Source: Lujinxingiaceae bacterium
GTDB lineage: Bacteria; Myxococcota_A; Bradymonadia; Bradymonadales; Bradymonadaceae
Assembly (NCBI GenBank): GCA_013697635.1
Contig: JACCWM010000062.1
Location: 1-64,000, forward strand
Reading direction: 5' to 3'
Length of the DNA: 64,000 nucleotides
Both the position numbers and the translations under genes were made by a program. Position 1 is the stretch's first letter, and each line of letters opens with the position of its first letter. This document shows positions 8,616 to 18,149 of this stretch, in pieces. Under the pieces are notes generated by a model. It saw nothing but the letters and a program-made list of their open reading frames with translations. It searched no databases and was not told the origin of the DNA.

Positions 8616-11158
8616 GTGGTTTCGATGCGAGTCGGCGCGCGGGGCTCGCGCGGCACGGCGGCCTTCTTGGAGGTGGACTCCTCGATGTTGACCGCGATGC
8701 GGCCCTCGGTGAGCGAGACCTTGATCAGCTTGTTCTCGTGCGGGCCGCTCTCGCTGATCAGCTGGCGGCCAATCTCGGTGAGCACGCTTTTTTCGATCGT
8801 GCGCTTGAGCTCGCGCGCACCAAAGCGCGGGCTGAATCCATGCTCCTCGAGCCACTTGCGCGCGCTCTTTTTGACATCAACCTCGAGGTTTCGTCGCTTG
8901 AAGCCGCGTCGTTTGAAGGCTTTGGCCAGCTCGATGTCGACTAGGCGAGCCATGGCCGCCTCGGTCAGCGGGCTGAAGACGACGATGTCGTCGAGGCGGT
9001 TCAAAAACTCCGGCGCGAAGAACTCGTCGAGCTTGTGGCGGATGCGCCCGGAGATCTCGTTGGCCCCCTCGCCAAAGCCTACCGGCGCAAGGCTTGCGCG
9101 TGACGCGCCCAGATTGCTCGTCAAAAAGATCAAGGTCTGGCGAAAGTCCGTCGTGTTGCCGCGCGCGTCGGTGAGCCTGCCCTCGTCGAGGATCTGCAAG
9201 AATAGATTGAAGATCTCCGAGTCGGCCTTCTCAAATTCGTCGAATAAGAGCACCGAGTAGGGCTGGTTTCGCACGGCCTCGGTGAGCAGGCCCTCGCGGT
9301 CTTTGTCGTGCGGCGAGCCGATGAGCTTCTCAATTGCGAAGCGGCCCTGATACTCGCTCAGATCGAAGCGCAGCATACGATCGGCGGTGCCAAAGAGGCG
9401 CTCGGCGACGAGCTTAGTGAAATAAGTCTTGCCCACGCCGGTCGGCCCGACGAGAAAAAACACCCCGAGCGGCTTATCCGCATCGCCAAGACCCGACTTG
9501 ATCAGGGCCAGGCGGTTGACGATCGTGTCGACGGCGTGCTCCTGATCGACGAGGCGATCCAAAAACCACTTGCGCGTCTCGGAGAGGCTGAGCGGGATCG
9601 TATCGTCGAGCAGATCGAGGCTGATGCCGGTGATCTCGGCCAGACACGGTGGAATGTTCTCGGCCTGCAGCAGCACACTGGCGCCGGCTTCGAGGTTTCG
9701 CGTCGTCTGATCGACGAGCGCGTCGAGCAGGTCGCAGGCGCGCCCCGGGCCGACGCTGCGCGTAAAGAAGCTGCGCGAGAAGTCGACCACGCTCTCCAGA
9801 CAGCCGCTCTCGGCCGTGATCGTGTAGTCGGTGCGCACGCGGTAGTCGACGAGGCGCTTTTTGAGCACGTCGAGCGTCTGGGCGTCGTCCATCTCGTGGA
9901 CCTTGACCTGGCGAAACAGGCGCAAGAAGCCCGGATCGCGGGTCAGCCCCTTTTTGAGGTCGTCCTCGGTGCACTCGGCGATGATCCGGATCTGGCCGCG
10001 CTGCAGGTAGGGCTTGAAGAAGTCGGCAAAATTCTCGTCGCTCTTGGAGTGGGCGCCCGCGCCGAGCAGATCGTTGGGGTTGGTCAGATAGACGATCACA
10101 CGGTCGTGCTTGAGAATGGCCTCGGCCATCTCCTTGAGCTTGGTCTCCCAGTCGCCCAGATAGCGCGTGCCGCTGATAAGCTCACTGGTGTTGGTCTCCA
10201 TGATCTGCCAGTCGAGCTCTTCGCCGAGCTCGACGAGGCGCTGGGTCATCTCATGGATGATCGCGGTTTTGCCCACGCCGGCCTGGCCGACGAGCAAAAT
10301 GCTGCGTGAGGCCTTGGGATCGGTAAAATGGTCGACGAGCTGGCTGACCACGTCGTCTCGGCCGTAGGCGTGCATCAAAAAAGGCTGCTCGTCGGCGTTG
10401 TTCAACAGCCGGCCGTACTTGTCCAGACCGCGCGGGGCGGCCGCCGCGCGCGAGACGAGTTGCAGACGCTGCCACAGCGTGCCGTAGACCTCTTGGAGGT
10501 TTCGCGCCTCGAAGTAGTTGAGGATCAGCCGACGCTCACGCGGGGTGAGCTGCTCGGGCAGGCGCTTGTAGTGCTCGCGGGTCATCTTGGGCACGATGCG
10601 ATCGAGGATCTCCTCGGCCATCTGCTGCATCTCGACCTCGCGCTCGAGCAGCGACTTGAGCACCACGGCCACGGCTTTGGGGCTTGCCACCTTGCGAAGC
10701 TGCGACAGGCCCTGCTCACGCACGCCGAAGGCCTCGTCGCCCATGCAGCGCACCAGCACGTCCTCGAGCTGGGCGTAGTTGAGATCTCCCAGCGCGACCA
10801 GCGCCCGGTAGCGCACGTCGGCATCGTAGTCGTGCAAGGCGCCCAAAACGGCGTCGACCGCGGCCAGATCTCCCAAGATCCCCAGCGCGAAGATCGCCAT
10901 CTCGCGCACGCTCGCTTGGGGATCGTTGACCAGCATGATCAAACCCGGCACGGCCTCCAGATGCCCCAGACGCCCCAGGTTGGTCGCCGCCGCCATACGT
11001 CGTGACGGGTGGCGGTGGCTGAGATCTTCGCGCAACAACGGGATGATCTCCGGGCCAAGCCCGTAGAGCTGATCGCGGTAATCCCGGTAGCGATCTTCAT
11101 CTTCGGTGGACTCGATTTTTTCGAGAAGTTGGCGTGCTGTTTCGAGAGTATCTTCCAT
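8612..11158 (-). CDS. Clp/Hsp100 AAA+ ATPase with an N-terminal HEAT-repeat domain
   Basis: This is an 848-residue double-ATPase chaperone of the ClpA/ClpB class. Instead of the usual Clp N-domain, residues 40-190 are HEAT-like helical repeats (for example AVPGLIMLVNDPQASVREMA). NBD1 has an intact Walker A (GQAGVGKT, near 290), but its Walker B reads VIVYLTNPND, with Thr359-Asn360 where Asp-Glu is expected. NBD2 has Walker A GPTGVGKT (near 569), Walker B LLFDEFEKAD (Asp639, Glu640) and the conserved FLNRLDDIVVF sensor region. No clear ClpB middle domain or IGF/IGL loop for ClpP is evident. It probably remodels proteins recruited by the HEAT domain, powered mainly by NBD2. GGAGAG precedes the ATG. 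It heads the operon with rsmG. Confidence 0.88.
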   Translation of the reverse strand: MEDTLETARQLLEKIESTEDEDRYRDYRDQLYGLGPEIIPLLREDLSHRHPSRRMAAATNLGRLGHLEAVPGLIMLVNDPQASVREMAIFALGILGDLAAVDAVLGALHDYDADVRYRALVALGDLNYAQLEDVLVRCMGDEAFGVREQGLSQLRKVASPKAVAVVLKSLLEREVEMQQMAEEILDRIVPKMTREHYKRLPEQLTPRERRLILNYFEARNLQEVYGTLWQRLQLVSRAAAAPRGLDKYGRLLNNADEQPFLMHAYGRDDVVSQLVDHFTDPKASRSILLVGQAGVGKTAIIHEMTQRLVELGEELDWQIMETNTSELISGTRYLGDWETKLKEMAEAILKHDRVIVYLTNPNDLLGAGAHSKSDENFADFFKPYLQRGQIRIIAECTEDDLKKGLTRDPGFLRLFRQVKVHEMDDAQTLDVLKKRLVDYRVRTDYTITAESGCLESVVDFSRSFFTRSVGPGRACDLLDALVDQTTRNLEAGASVLLQAENIPPCLAEITGISLDLLDDTIPLSLSETRKWFLDRLVDQEHAVDTIVNRLALIKSGLGDADKPLGVFFLVGPTGVGKTYFTKLVAERLFGTADRMLRFDLSEYQGRFAIEKLIGSPHDKDREGLLTEAVRNQPYSVLLFDEFEKADSEIFNLFLQILDEGRLTDARGNTTDFRQTLIFLTSNLGASRASLAPVGFGEGANEISGRIRHKLDEFFAPEFLNRLDDIVVFSPLTEAAMARLVDIELAKAFKRRGFKRRNLEVDVKKSARKWLEEHGFSPRFGARELKRTIEKSVLTEIGRQLISESGPHENKLIKVSLTEGRIAVNIEESTSKKAAVPREPRAPTRIETT

Positions 11159-11360
11159 TTACATCTCTCCAATGCCACGACGGGGGACAAGGCGGGCAAA
11201 GCGGAGTGTATCGCTCCGTCAATGGATTGACAACCGAGCACTCAGCGCATCAACCCCCAGGTCCAGACAAGCTCGCCGCTGCCTGAGGCGTTGTCCTTTT
11301 GGGAGCGTGTTTAATTTTCGTTTGTCCACTCGACGAAATTTCGTGCAACGGAGCACAGCG

Positions 11361-11987
11361 ATGAACTACGAAATATTTATGCAGCGCGTCATGAGGCGCA
11401 GCGGGATCGACGACGAGGCGTTTGCCCACAAGGTGGTCGTCGCGACGTTGGAAGTGCTGGGCCAGCGCCTGCCCGAGGTCAACTTAGAGGTCGTCGCCGC
11501 CCAGCTTCCGGCTCCGTTCGAAGAGGCCCTCTGGGCCGTGGCCGCCTACCAGCGCTTTGAACCCGAGCAATTCTATGAACAGGTCGGACTGCGCACCGGC
11601 GTACAGACGCGCTTTGCGCTCGAGCACGCTCAGGTCGTCTGCCAGGTGCTCACCGAAGCGCTCAATGAGCAGGGACGAACCCACTTGTGCATGCACCTGC
11701 CCCAGCAATGGTGCGAGCTCTTTACTCGGCGCGAGCACACCTTTCCGCCAAGCGAGAGCCGACGCCGCCGTGGCCAACATACGCTGGCAGGCGGACACAG
11801 CGGCAGCTCGCGCCCGCTCAGCGAGAGCAGCGTCGCCCAACGCAACTCGATCGCCGCCGGCGATGAGCCGCACGCCGATCAGATGCTCGCCACCAGCCAT
11901 GGAAAACCCGCTCGGCGCACCCTGGCCGAGGGTGAGGCGGGCAGCTCAAGACCGATGAGTGAGGGCTTTCACTCCGAATCAGGTTGA
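11361..11987 (+). CDS. DUF2267 domain protein with a repeated low-complexity tail
   Basis: The 208-residue product begins with a DUF2267 helical domain (residues 1-130; MNYEIFMQRVM, then ATLEVLGQRLP, FYEQVGLRTG and ALNEQ are the family pattern). The last 75 residues are hydrophilic and carry two similar blocks, HTLAGGHSGSSRPLSES and RTLAEGEAGSSRPMSEG. DUF2267 proteins are often stress-linked, but their biochemical role is unknown. The ATG at 11361 follows ACGGAGC. A longer frame from 11106 crosses the promoter region of the divergent Clp-like gene and is rejected. The last nine bases overlap the convergent flavoprotein gene. Confidence 0.8.
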   Translation: MNYEIFMQRVMRRSGIDDEAFAHKVVVATLEVLGQRLPEVNLEVVAAQLPAPFEEALWAVAAYQRFEPEQFYEQVGLRTGVQTRFALEHAQVVCQVLTEALNEQGRTHLCMHLPQQWCELFTRREHTFPPSESRRRRGQHTLAGGHSGSSRPLSESSVAQRNSIAAGDEPHADQMLATSHGKPARRTLAEGEAGSSRPMSEGFHSESG

Positions 11988-13196
11988 TTTGAGCAAGGTC
12001 GAGAAGACAGCATCGATCTGCTCGAAACCAACTTTGAGGATGAAATTCGAGCCGCGCCCGTAGCTCTTCGAGCCCAGCACGAAGAAATTGGGCTCCGGGT
12101 TGAGCAAGGTCTCAGGGCCGTTTGATGCCTGGGCCAGACAGTCGGCTCCGCCGCCGCCGCCCGATGCCAAGAGCGCAGCGGCAAGCGCCATCGGCCCTTC
12201 ACTGGCATAGCAGTAATGGACCTGCAGCTCGCGGCTGATCGCCTGGTCGGGGCGATAGCCAACGTTGGCCACGATGCGGTCGACCTCGAAGCGCTGGGGG
12301 CGGCCGTCGCGATCGATGACGACGTTGATCGTGGCCTCGTCGAGGGCTTGCAACTCCATGATCGTTGCGCGGCCGACCGCCGTAATACCCTCGATCTTGC
12401 CGCACGACGCCTCGTTGGCAAAGTGCGTGAGCGCGCGGCGAAGCGGCAGCGAATCGTCCGCGATCTGCGCGTAAGGCGCCTCCTGCGGGCGAAACAACCA
12501 CACGATATGCGTTGTCGGCTCCTCGGCCTTGAGCATGTGCAGATTCTGCAACGTGGTCGCCGCCGAGTGACCCTCGCCGACGACGAGCACGCGCTTTCCG
12601 CTGTAGTGCGCGCGTGCAGCGCCCAAAACATCGGGAATGTGGCGCTCGATGGTATCGCCAAGCTCACGCTCGCCAAGGGCGGGCAGGCCGCCGACGCCAA
12701 GGTTGTTCGGCTGGCCAAAAATGCCGGTCGCATCGATGATCACGTCAGCCTCGACAAAGCGCTCCTGACCGTCTTCTCGCAGCAGCATCACAAACGGCCC
12801 GATGCCCCGCTCGGCGCGACCGACAAAATCGCCCTTGGAAGCGTACTTGCGCGAGATGGCGAGCACTTCGCAGCGCTCGTGGATCCGCCCGGCCAGGGCT
12901 TTTGAGCTGGTCAAAGGCACGAGGTATTGTTCGAGATACTCGCGCCCTGTCGGAGAGTGCGCCGCGTCTTGGAGTGTGCCCTGGCCGTCGGCGATGACCG
13001 CCTCGCCCCAGGCGCTGCGGTTGAGCGACCATGGCGTAAAGAAGGTGACGTGGCTCCAACTCGCGATGTGGGCGCCAATCTGGCCGCGCTCGTAAACATC
13101 GACCGTGTATCCGTCGCGCACACCGCGAAGGGCAGCCTCAATACCGATCGGTCCAGCGCCGAGCACTGCCAGACGTTTCTTCGTATTCTCAGTCAT
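11979..13196 (-). CDS. FAD/NAD(P)-dependent oxidoreductase (flavin monooxygenase-like)
   Basis: The roughly 405-residue product has two dinucleotide-binding motifs. GAGPIGIEAAL near residue 11 binds FAD, and VVGEGHSAAT near 200 probably binds NAD(P)H. This is the layout of flavin-containing monooxygenases and thioredoxin-reductase-like proteins. The segment IIDATGIFGQPN between them is the common ATG motif of the superfamily, and VANVGYRPDQ near 315 is the final conserved strand. The substrate cannot be predicted. The ATG at 13196 follows GAGGAGAAG, and an alternative TTG lies six codons upstream. It is last in a minus-strand run starting at transketolase, 34 bases after a small lipoprotein gene. 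Confidence 0.8.
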   Translation of the reverse strand: MTENTKKRLAVLGAGPIGIEAALRGVRDGYTVDVYERGQIGAHIASWSHVTFFTPWSLNRSAWGEAVIADGQGTLQDAAHSPTGREYLEQYLVPLTSSKALAGRIHERCEVLAISRKYASKGDFVGRAERGIGPFVMLLREDGQERFVEADVIIDATGIFGQPNNLGVGGLPALGERELGDTIERHIPDVLGAARAHYSGKRVLVVGEGHSAATTLQNLHMLKAEEPTTHIVWLFRPQEAPYAQIADDSLPLRRALTHFANEASCGKIEGITAVGRATIMELQALDEATINVVIDRDGRPQRFEVDRIVANVGYRPDQAISRELQVHYCYASEGPMALAAALLASGGGGGADCLAQASNGPETLLNPEPNFFVLGSKSYGRGSNFILKVGFEQIDAVFSTLLKST

Positions 13197-13230
13197 CGAT
13201 CTACTTCTCCTCAAAACGTTACTTCCACAT

Positions 13231-13626
13231 CTACAAGCGTGGCCACAGTCCTCGGGCGGCGACCGCTTCAGCGCTCACGATCTGCCACTGGCCGCCCGTA
13301 TCCCGAGCGATCACCAGGCGAATCGCACCTGCATCGGCCGGCTCGCCGGCGGGCGATACGAGCGCATGGTAGCGCCCCTCGCCGGCCAGAAACAAGCGCG
13401 ACACGCGCGGATTGTTCCAGCTCTCGACCTGCTCCCAGAGCGCGTCGCCGGCCTCGGGGCCGGTCTGCAGCCAGCGCTCGGCCAGGCTGAGCGGATCTTC
13501 GGCGACGGATTTTACCACGGGAGCAAGCTCGACGGCATCGGCCGGCAGCGTGGACTGACTGGCGCCGCCGCAAGCGCAGCTCAGCACGAACGTAGATAGG
13601 ATGCCAAAGTAAATAAAGTGATTCAT
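13231..13626 (-). CDS. Small predicted lipoprotein
   Basis: The 131-residue product has a hydrophobic signal ending in the lipobox VLSC (Cys17), followed by CGG, so it is probably lipid-anchored outside the inner membrane. The remaining 110 residues look like one small alpha+beta domain ending in GGQWQIVSAEAVAARG. I do not recognise it. Its ATG overlaps the stop of the upstream exported-protein gene (ATGA), so the two are very likely translated together and may act together. Confidence 0.7.
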   Translation of the reverse strand: MNHFIYFGILSTFVLSCACGGASQSTLPADAVELAPVVKSVAEDPLSLAERWLQTGPEAGDALWEQVESWNNPRVSRLFLAGEGRYHALVSPAGEPADAGAIRLVIARDTGGQWQIVSAEAVAARGLWPRL

Positions 13627-14732
13627 TTTTGGATGAACCCCATGAAGACCTTCTCTTGATCAAGGCGCATCGCGCGCGCGGTGGCCAGCATGTAGTCGAG
13701 CGCGGTCTGCAGCGAGGCGTTGGGCAATGTTGCGAAGATCACATGCGTCGCAGCGGCGGTTGCAAGCTCCCTGGAGTCATTGACGAGTGAGTCGAAGCGC
13801 GTGGCGAACTCCTCGGGGGTCGTCGCACAAAAGCTCATCTCTTCATCGCAGGCGGCGAGCTCGGCCTTGAAGATCTGCTCGTCCAGCGCGATGCGAAAGC
13901 CAAGTTGTCGGGGCGCGCCGGCGGCCACCGTGATCGGATACATGGCGACGACGAGCATCTTCATGTTTGCCGGGAGCCGCTCAGCCTCGAAGATCGGCGA
14001 GTTGGCGACCACGGAGCAGACGGCGCCGTCAGAGACGTCGTTGGTTATCAGGTGGACGCGGTAAAAACCCACGGCGGCCGCGGCCATCAGCGTGCTCGTC
14101 ACCGTGCGCCAGGAGACGCGGGCGTCGACGATCAAGTCAATGCCTGCGGGCGCGGGCGCGCTCTCCAGGATATCTCGCACCCAGCGCTGGGCATGGCGAG
14201 CGAGCTCCTCGGGTGTGGCAAGTGCTGCCGGCCCTTTGGCGTCGATGACGATATCGCCAAAGGGTGTGGTGTATTGTTGGCGTGTCACGATGATCGGAAA
14301 CGCCACGAGCCGCTGCTCCTGTGCCCAGGCGGGCGCGTCTCGGGTCGTGGGCAGCGCACCGCTTCTGGCCAGGTTCAACAGCGCCCGGGTATAACTCTCG
14401 GCAGGCACCCAGGCCAGCTGCCAGGGCTCGCACGTGGCGGCGCGGGTGAGCTTGACGGGGTAGCGAAGGCGGCGGTTCTGGTGGACGAGCTCAACCTCGA
14501 CGACGGCTGCGCGCTGGCTCTCGAGCAGCTCGACGCTGAGCACGTCGCCAAGGCGCGCCCCGTCTTTGGCGAGCAGCGCGAGGCTCTTTCCAACACCGGG
14601 CTCTGTGTGACCTCGGGTGAAATAGTTGTCCAGCGTGGTGCTCAATGAGCGTGTCGCCATCGGCTCGGCCGCGGCCGCAAGCGAGGGCAGTGCAATGCTT
14701 GCAAGCAGCGCGCAGAGCAAAAAGAGGCGCAT
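13623..14732 (-). CDS. Exported protein of unknown function
   Basis: The 369-residue product begins with a clear signal peptide (MRLFLLCALLAS to the AAAAEP cleavage region). The mature part has no cysteine pattern or motif that I recognise. Two alpha+beta sections appear, one near residues 55-110 (charged strands LSVELLESQ and VVEVELVHQNRRL) and one near 160-290. The ATG at 14732 lies just after the methyltransferase stop, and a TTG two codons upstream is less likely. The gene is coupled by ATGA overlap to the small lipoprotein gene, so the pair may form one envelope module. Function unknown. Confidence 0.7.
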   Translation of the reverse strand: MRLFLLCALLASIALPSLAAAAEPMATRSLSTTLDNYFTRGHTEPGVGKSLALLAKDGARLGDVLSVELLESQRAAVVEVELVHQNRRLRYPVKLTRAATCEPWQLAWVPAESYTRALLNLARSGALPTTRDAPAWAQEQRLVAFPIIVTRQQYTTPFGDIVIDAKGPAALATPEELARHAQRWVRDILESAPAPAGIDLIVDARVSWRTVTSTLMAAAAVGFYRVHLITNDVSDGAVCSVVANSPIFEAERLPANMKMLVVAMYPITVAAGAPRQLGFRIALDEQIFKAELAACDEEMSFCATTPEEFATRFDSLVNDSRELATAAATHVIFATLPNASLQTALDYMLATARAMRLDQEKVFMGFIQK

Positions 14733-14734
14733 CG

Positions 14735-15853
14735 TCAAGCCCTCGGTGAGCAGATGACGTAGTGGAAGAGATCGCGCTTGCCGTGCTCGCTGTAACCCCA
14801 GTGCTCATGCCACTCGTGCAGCAAGATCTCGAAGCCGTGGCGGTCGATCATGGCTGCCAACGAGGTGCGCGAGGGAAACCAGCGCGACTGGCCGTCGTAG
14901 TTGATCCAGACGTCGGGGCGGTAGAGCGCGGTGCCTTCGCCGTCCCAGATGCTGCCCTTGCCCTTGATCGCAAAACAAAACAGACCGACGCCGGCCTCGA
15001 GCACTTCGTGGACGAGCTTGAAGATCTCGGCAAGCTCGCCGGAGCTGAAATAGTGCAAACTGGAGTACGAGTAGATCAGGTTGAGCCGCTGCAGCATCGC
15101 GTTCTTACGATCCGCCAGGGCGCTGACAAAGTCGCCCTCGATCAGGCTGTGCGCGAGCTGGGGGCGCTCGTCTAGCAGCGGCTTCACACGGCCAAGATGC
15201 TCGTCGAGCGCGATGCGGCTGATATCGCAGCCGACGTAGCTTGCCGTGCGAAGGCTTGAGAGCAGGCCGAGCGCATCGTTGCCGATGCCGCAGCCAAGCT
15301 CGAGCACGTGCAAATGCTCGAGGCGGTCGCTCGCCATGTTCTGAGCGCGGGTTTCGACGTGATCCAACAACTTCCAGGCGAGCGGATTGGGATCGCGCGG
15401 TTGAAAAAAACCGTAAGCGATGCCGGCTTCCTGATAGAGCGCACCGTAATCGAAGTCGACCGCCACCAAAAAGCGAATCATCGCCGCGGTTTCTCGGCGA
15501 AAACCGCGCTGCCACATCCGCGAAGCCAGTCCAAAGACCAGCGCTCCCAGATGAAATTTCTCGCTCTGATCGAGGTTTCGGGCGAGCCACAACAAGGTCG
15601 CCAGGTCGCCGCCGCGCTCGAAGATCCACTCCGGTGCGGCGTCGAGTAGATGGCGAACAGGCGCGCTGAGCATGGTATCGACGCGCTCGGCTGCGCGCTC
15701 CATGCTCTGCTCGATGCCAAGCGCCACGCCCTGCTTGGTGCCGACCAGGCCCAACTGCTCAGCATCTTCGTAGAGCAGGGCGATGGCCTGCTCGGCGTCT
15801 GAAAATCCCGCGTCGAGGAAGAGGTCGCGGCGGCGAGTGAAATTTGCGGGCAT
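14735..15853 (-). CDS. SAM-dependent methyltransferase with a helical N-terminal domain
   Basis: The 372-residue product has a class I methyltransferase fold in residues 170-370. Motif I is LELGCGIGNDAL near 183, the acidic residue after strand 2 is in VGCDIS, and IYSYSSLHYFSS is the strand-4 region. The first 160 residues are helical and may bind the substrate. The C-terminal IDRHGFEILLHEWHEHWGY resembles small-molecule and lipid methyltransferases, but the acceptor is unknown. It lies 19 bases after transketolase and directly before two exported proteins, all on the minus strand. Confidence 0.8.
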   Translation of the reverse strand: MPANFTRRRDLFLDAGFSDAEQAIALLYEDAEQLGLVGTKQGVALGIEQSMERAAERVDTMLSAPVRHLLDAAPEWIFERGGDLATLLWLARNLDQSEKFHLGALVFGLASRMWQRGFRRETAAMIRFLVAVDFDYGALYQEAGIAYGFFQPRDPNPLAWKLLDHVETRAQNMASDRLEHLHVLELGCGIGNDALGLLSSLRTASYVGCDISRIALDEHLGRVKPLLDERPQLAHSLIEGDFVSALADRKNAMLQRLNLIYSYSSLHYFSSGELAEIFKLVHEVLEAGVGLFCFAIKGKGSIWDGEGTALYRPDVWINYDGQSRWFPSRTSLAAMIDRHGFEILLHEWHEHWGYSEHGKRDLFHYVICSPRA

Positions 15854-15872
15854 GAAGACTCAAATAAGGGTT

Positions 15873-17864
15873 TTAGAGCAACGCCTTGGCACGTGCTGCG
15901 ACGTTGGACGCCGTGAGGCCAAACTTCTCGTAGAGTACTTCAAATGGCGCGGAGGCACCGAAGTGGTCAATGCCCAAGATATCGCCCTCGCTCCCAGTCC
16001 AGCGCTCCCAGCCCATGGTCGCCGCCGCCTCGACGGCGAGCCGGCGCCTGATGTTGGGCGGCAGAACCTGGTCGCGCCATGCGCGATCTTGGAGCGCGAA
16101 GATCTCCCACGAGGGCATACTGACAAGACGAACCTTGATGCCCTCGGCGGTGAGCTGATGCCAGGCTTCCAGGCAAATCGGCACTTCACTGCCCGTTGAA
16201 ATCAGGATCAAATCGGGCGCGCCATCGGCTGCATCGGCGACAATGTAGGCGCCGCGTGTGGCATCGCCAATGGTGCCGAGTGCCTTTCGGTCGAGCGTGG
16301 GCACGTCCTGGCGAGTGAGCACGAGCGCCGAGGGGCCATCGGTACGCTCGATGGCGATCTGCCAGCACTCGCGCACCTCGTTGGCGTCGGCCGGTCGCAG
16401 CACGACGTAGTTTGGGATCGCGCGAAGCGCTGCCAGATGCTCGATCGGCTGGTGGGTCGGCCCGTCCTCGCCAAGGCCAATTGAGTCGTGGCTAAAGACC
16501 GTCAGCGAAGGCTGGTGCATCAGCGCCGCGATGCGAAGCGCGGGGCGCATGTAGTCGGCAAAGACCAGAAAGGTCGCGCCAAAGCCGCGCACGCCGCCGT
16601 GCAAGGTGAGCCCGTTTGCAATCGCACCCATGGCGTGTTCGCGAACGCCAAAGTGGATGTTCTGGCCGGCGTACTCACCGCGGGCGATGACGCCGTACTT
16701 CTCGAAGAAAGTCTTGTTGGAGCCTGCGAGGTCGGCCGAGCCGCCGACGAGCTCGGGCAGCACACCGAAGAGTTTTTCGACGACCTTGCCGCTGGAGGCG
16801 CGCGTGGCCATGCCCTTCTCGGAAGGCTCAAAGGCCGGCAGTGCCGCCAGCCAGTTCTCGGGCAACTCGCCACTCAACCGGCGCACGAGCTCGTCGTGAG
16901 CGCTTGCGTCCTGGCTCTTGTAGGCGTCGAGGCGCGCCTGCCATGCCTGCTCGTGCTCGGCTCCGGCCACAGCCGCGCTCATATGATCGCGCACCGCGTC
17001 GGGCACGTAAAACGCCTCCTCGTAGGGCCAGCCGAGCTGTGCCTTGCTCAGTCGAATCTCCTCCTCGCCAAGCGGGGAGCCGTGCGAGCCGGAGGTGTCG
17101 GCCTTGTTCGGTGAGCCAAAGCCGATGATCGTGCGAACGTTGATCAGGCTGGGGCGCGCCGTCTCGGCCTTGGCCGCCTCGATCGCGCGGTCAATCGCCT
17201 CGATATCGTTGCCATCGGCGACCTTTTGGACGTGCCAGCCGTACGCCTCGAAACGCTTGGCGACGTCCTCGCTAAAGGAGATGTCGGTGCGCCCATCGAT
17301 CGTGATGTTGTTGTCGTCGTATAAAAAGATCAGCTTGCCAAGGCCCAGATGCCCGGCGATCGAGGCCGCCTCGTGCGAGATGCCCTCCATCAGATCGCCG
17401 TCCGAGCAGATGCCAAAGGTGTAGTGATCGATGGTGCCATCGTAGCGCGCGCCCAGGTGGGCCTCAGCGAGCGCGAGGCCAACGGCGGTGGCAAAGCCCT
17501 GGCCCAGTGGGCCGGTGGTCGTCTCGACGCCCGGCGTGAGCTCAGCCTCGGGATGGCCAGGCGTGAGGCTGCCCCACTGACGAAAGTTCTTGATCTGCTC
17601 GAGCGTCATCGCCTCGTAGCCCGTCAAATGCAGCAGGCTGTAGAGCAGCATCGAGGCGTGGCCGTTGGAGAGGACGAAGCGGTCACGGTTGGCCCAGGTG
17701 GGATTCTTGGGATTGTGGCGCAGGTGGCGCGCCCAGACGACATAGGCCGTCGGCGCAAGGCCCATCGGCGCGCCGGGATGGCCGCTGTTGGCTTGCTGGA
17801 CGGCGTCCATGGCTAGCGTTCGGATGGTGTTGATGCTCAGCTCGCTGACGCGCTCGTTGCTCAT
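15873..17864 (-). CDS. tkt: Transketolase
   Basis: This is a thiamine-diphosphate enzyme of the pentose phosphate pathway that moves two-carbon ketol units between sugar phosphates. The 663-residue length is standard. The N-terminal [20 protein letters not shown] and GLAP match the family. The ThDP and magnesium motif GDGDLMEG is near residue 152, ending in DDNNIT. The pyrimidine-binding domain holds [14 protein letters not shown] near 410, and the C-terminal domain begins after the DVPTLD segment. It is first in a minus-strand gene run. Its upstream 285 bases are shared with the divergent haloperoxidase gene. Confidence 0.96.
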   Translation of the reverse strand: MSNERVSELSINTIRTLAMDAVQQANSGHPGAPMGLAPTAYVVWARHLRHNPKNPTWANRDRFVLSNGHASMLLYSLLHLTGYEAMTLEQIKNFRQWGSLTPGHPEAELTPGVETTTGPLGQGFATAVGLALAEAHLGARYDGTIDHYTFGICSDGDLMEGISHEAASIAGHLGLGKLIFLYDDNNITIDGRTDISFSEDVAKRFEAYGWHVQKVADGNDIEAIDRAIEAAKAETARPSLINVRTIIGFGSPNKADTSGSHGSPLGEEEIRLSKAQLGWPYEEAFYVPDAVRDHMSAAVAGAEHEQAWQARLDAYKSQDASAHDELVRRLSGELPENWLAALPAFEPSEKGMATRASSGKVVEKLFGVLPELVGGSADLAGSNKTFFEKYGVIARGEYAGQNIHFGVREHAMGAIANGLTLHGGVRGFGATFLVFADYMRPALRIAALMHQPSLTVFSHDSIGLGEDGPTHQPIEHLAALRAIPNYVVLRPADANEVRECWQIAIERTDGPSALVLTRQDVPTLDRKALGTIGDATRGAYIVADAADGAPDLILISTGSEVPICLEAWHQLTAEGIKVRLVSMPSWEIFALQDRAWRDQVLPPNIRRRLAVEAAATMGWERWTGSEGDILGIDHFGASAPFEVLYEKFGLTASNVAARAKALL

Positions 17865-18059
17865 GTCCTGTCGCTCCGTGATGGGCCCTGATTTCCAGAA
17901 ATCTCAGGCACACTTTCTGCCCTCTGGCAGCTCGGGTGTCAATGCCTGCTCGCGAACAGGGGCCGGGGGTGCAGCCCTGACGCACGAAACAACAGCTTTG
18001 GGCACCGGGCATTCCAAAGCAGGTGGCACGCCCGCGCGCGCGGCGCCCATTGTAATCCT

Positions 18060-18149
18060 CAAAACGATGGTTAGGTTTATTAAATGCATAAAATATAAAG
18101 AGTTTTTAGCCCTGTTGCGTGCACGGTTGTTCTGTTTGAGGAGGTATCA
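18060..18149 (+). promoter_or_regulatory. AT-rich promoter region and strong ribosome-binding site for the haloperoxidase
   Basis: The gap at 17865-18149 between divergent genes is GC-rich on the transketolase side. It becomes markedly AT-rich at 18060-18115 (TTTATTAAATGCATAAAATA), which would suit a promoter firing to the right. GAGGAGGTATCA directly before the ATG at 18150 is one of the best ribosome-binding sites in the window. Exact -35 and -10 boxes cannot be set with confidence. Confidence 0.45.

Noticed and set aside
17865-18149. Possible cobalamin or TPP riboswitch before transketolase or the haloperoxidase
   Set aside because: Short pieces such as GGGGGTGCAG resemble parts of those riboswitches, but the other required conserved boxes are missing on both strands.
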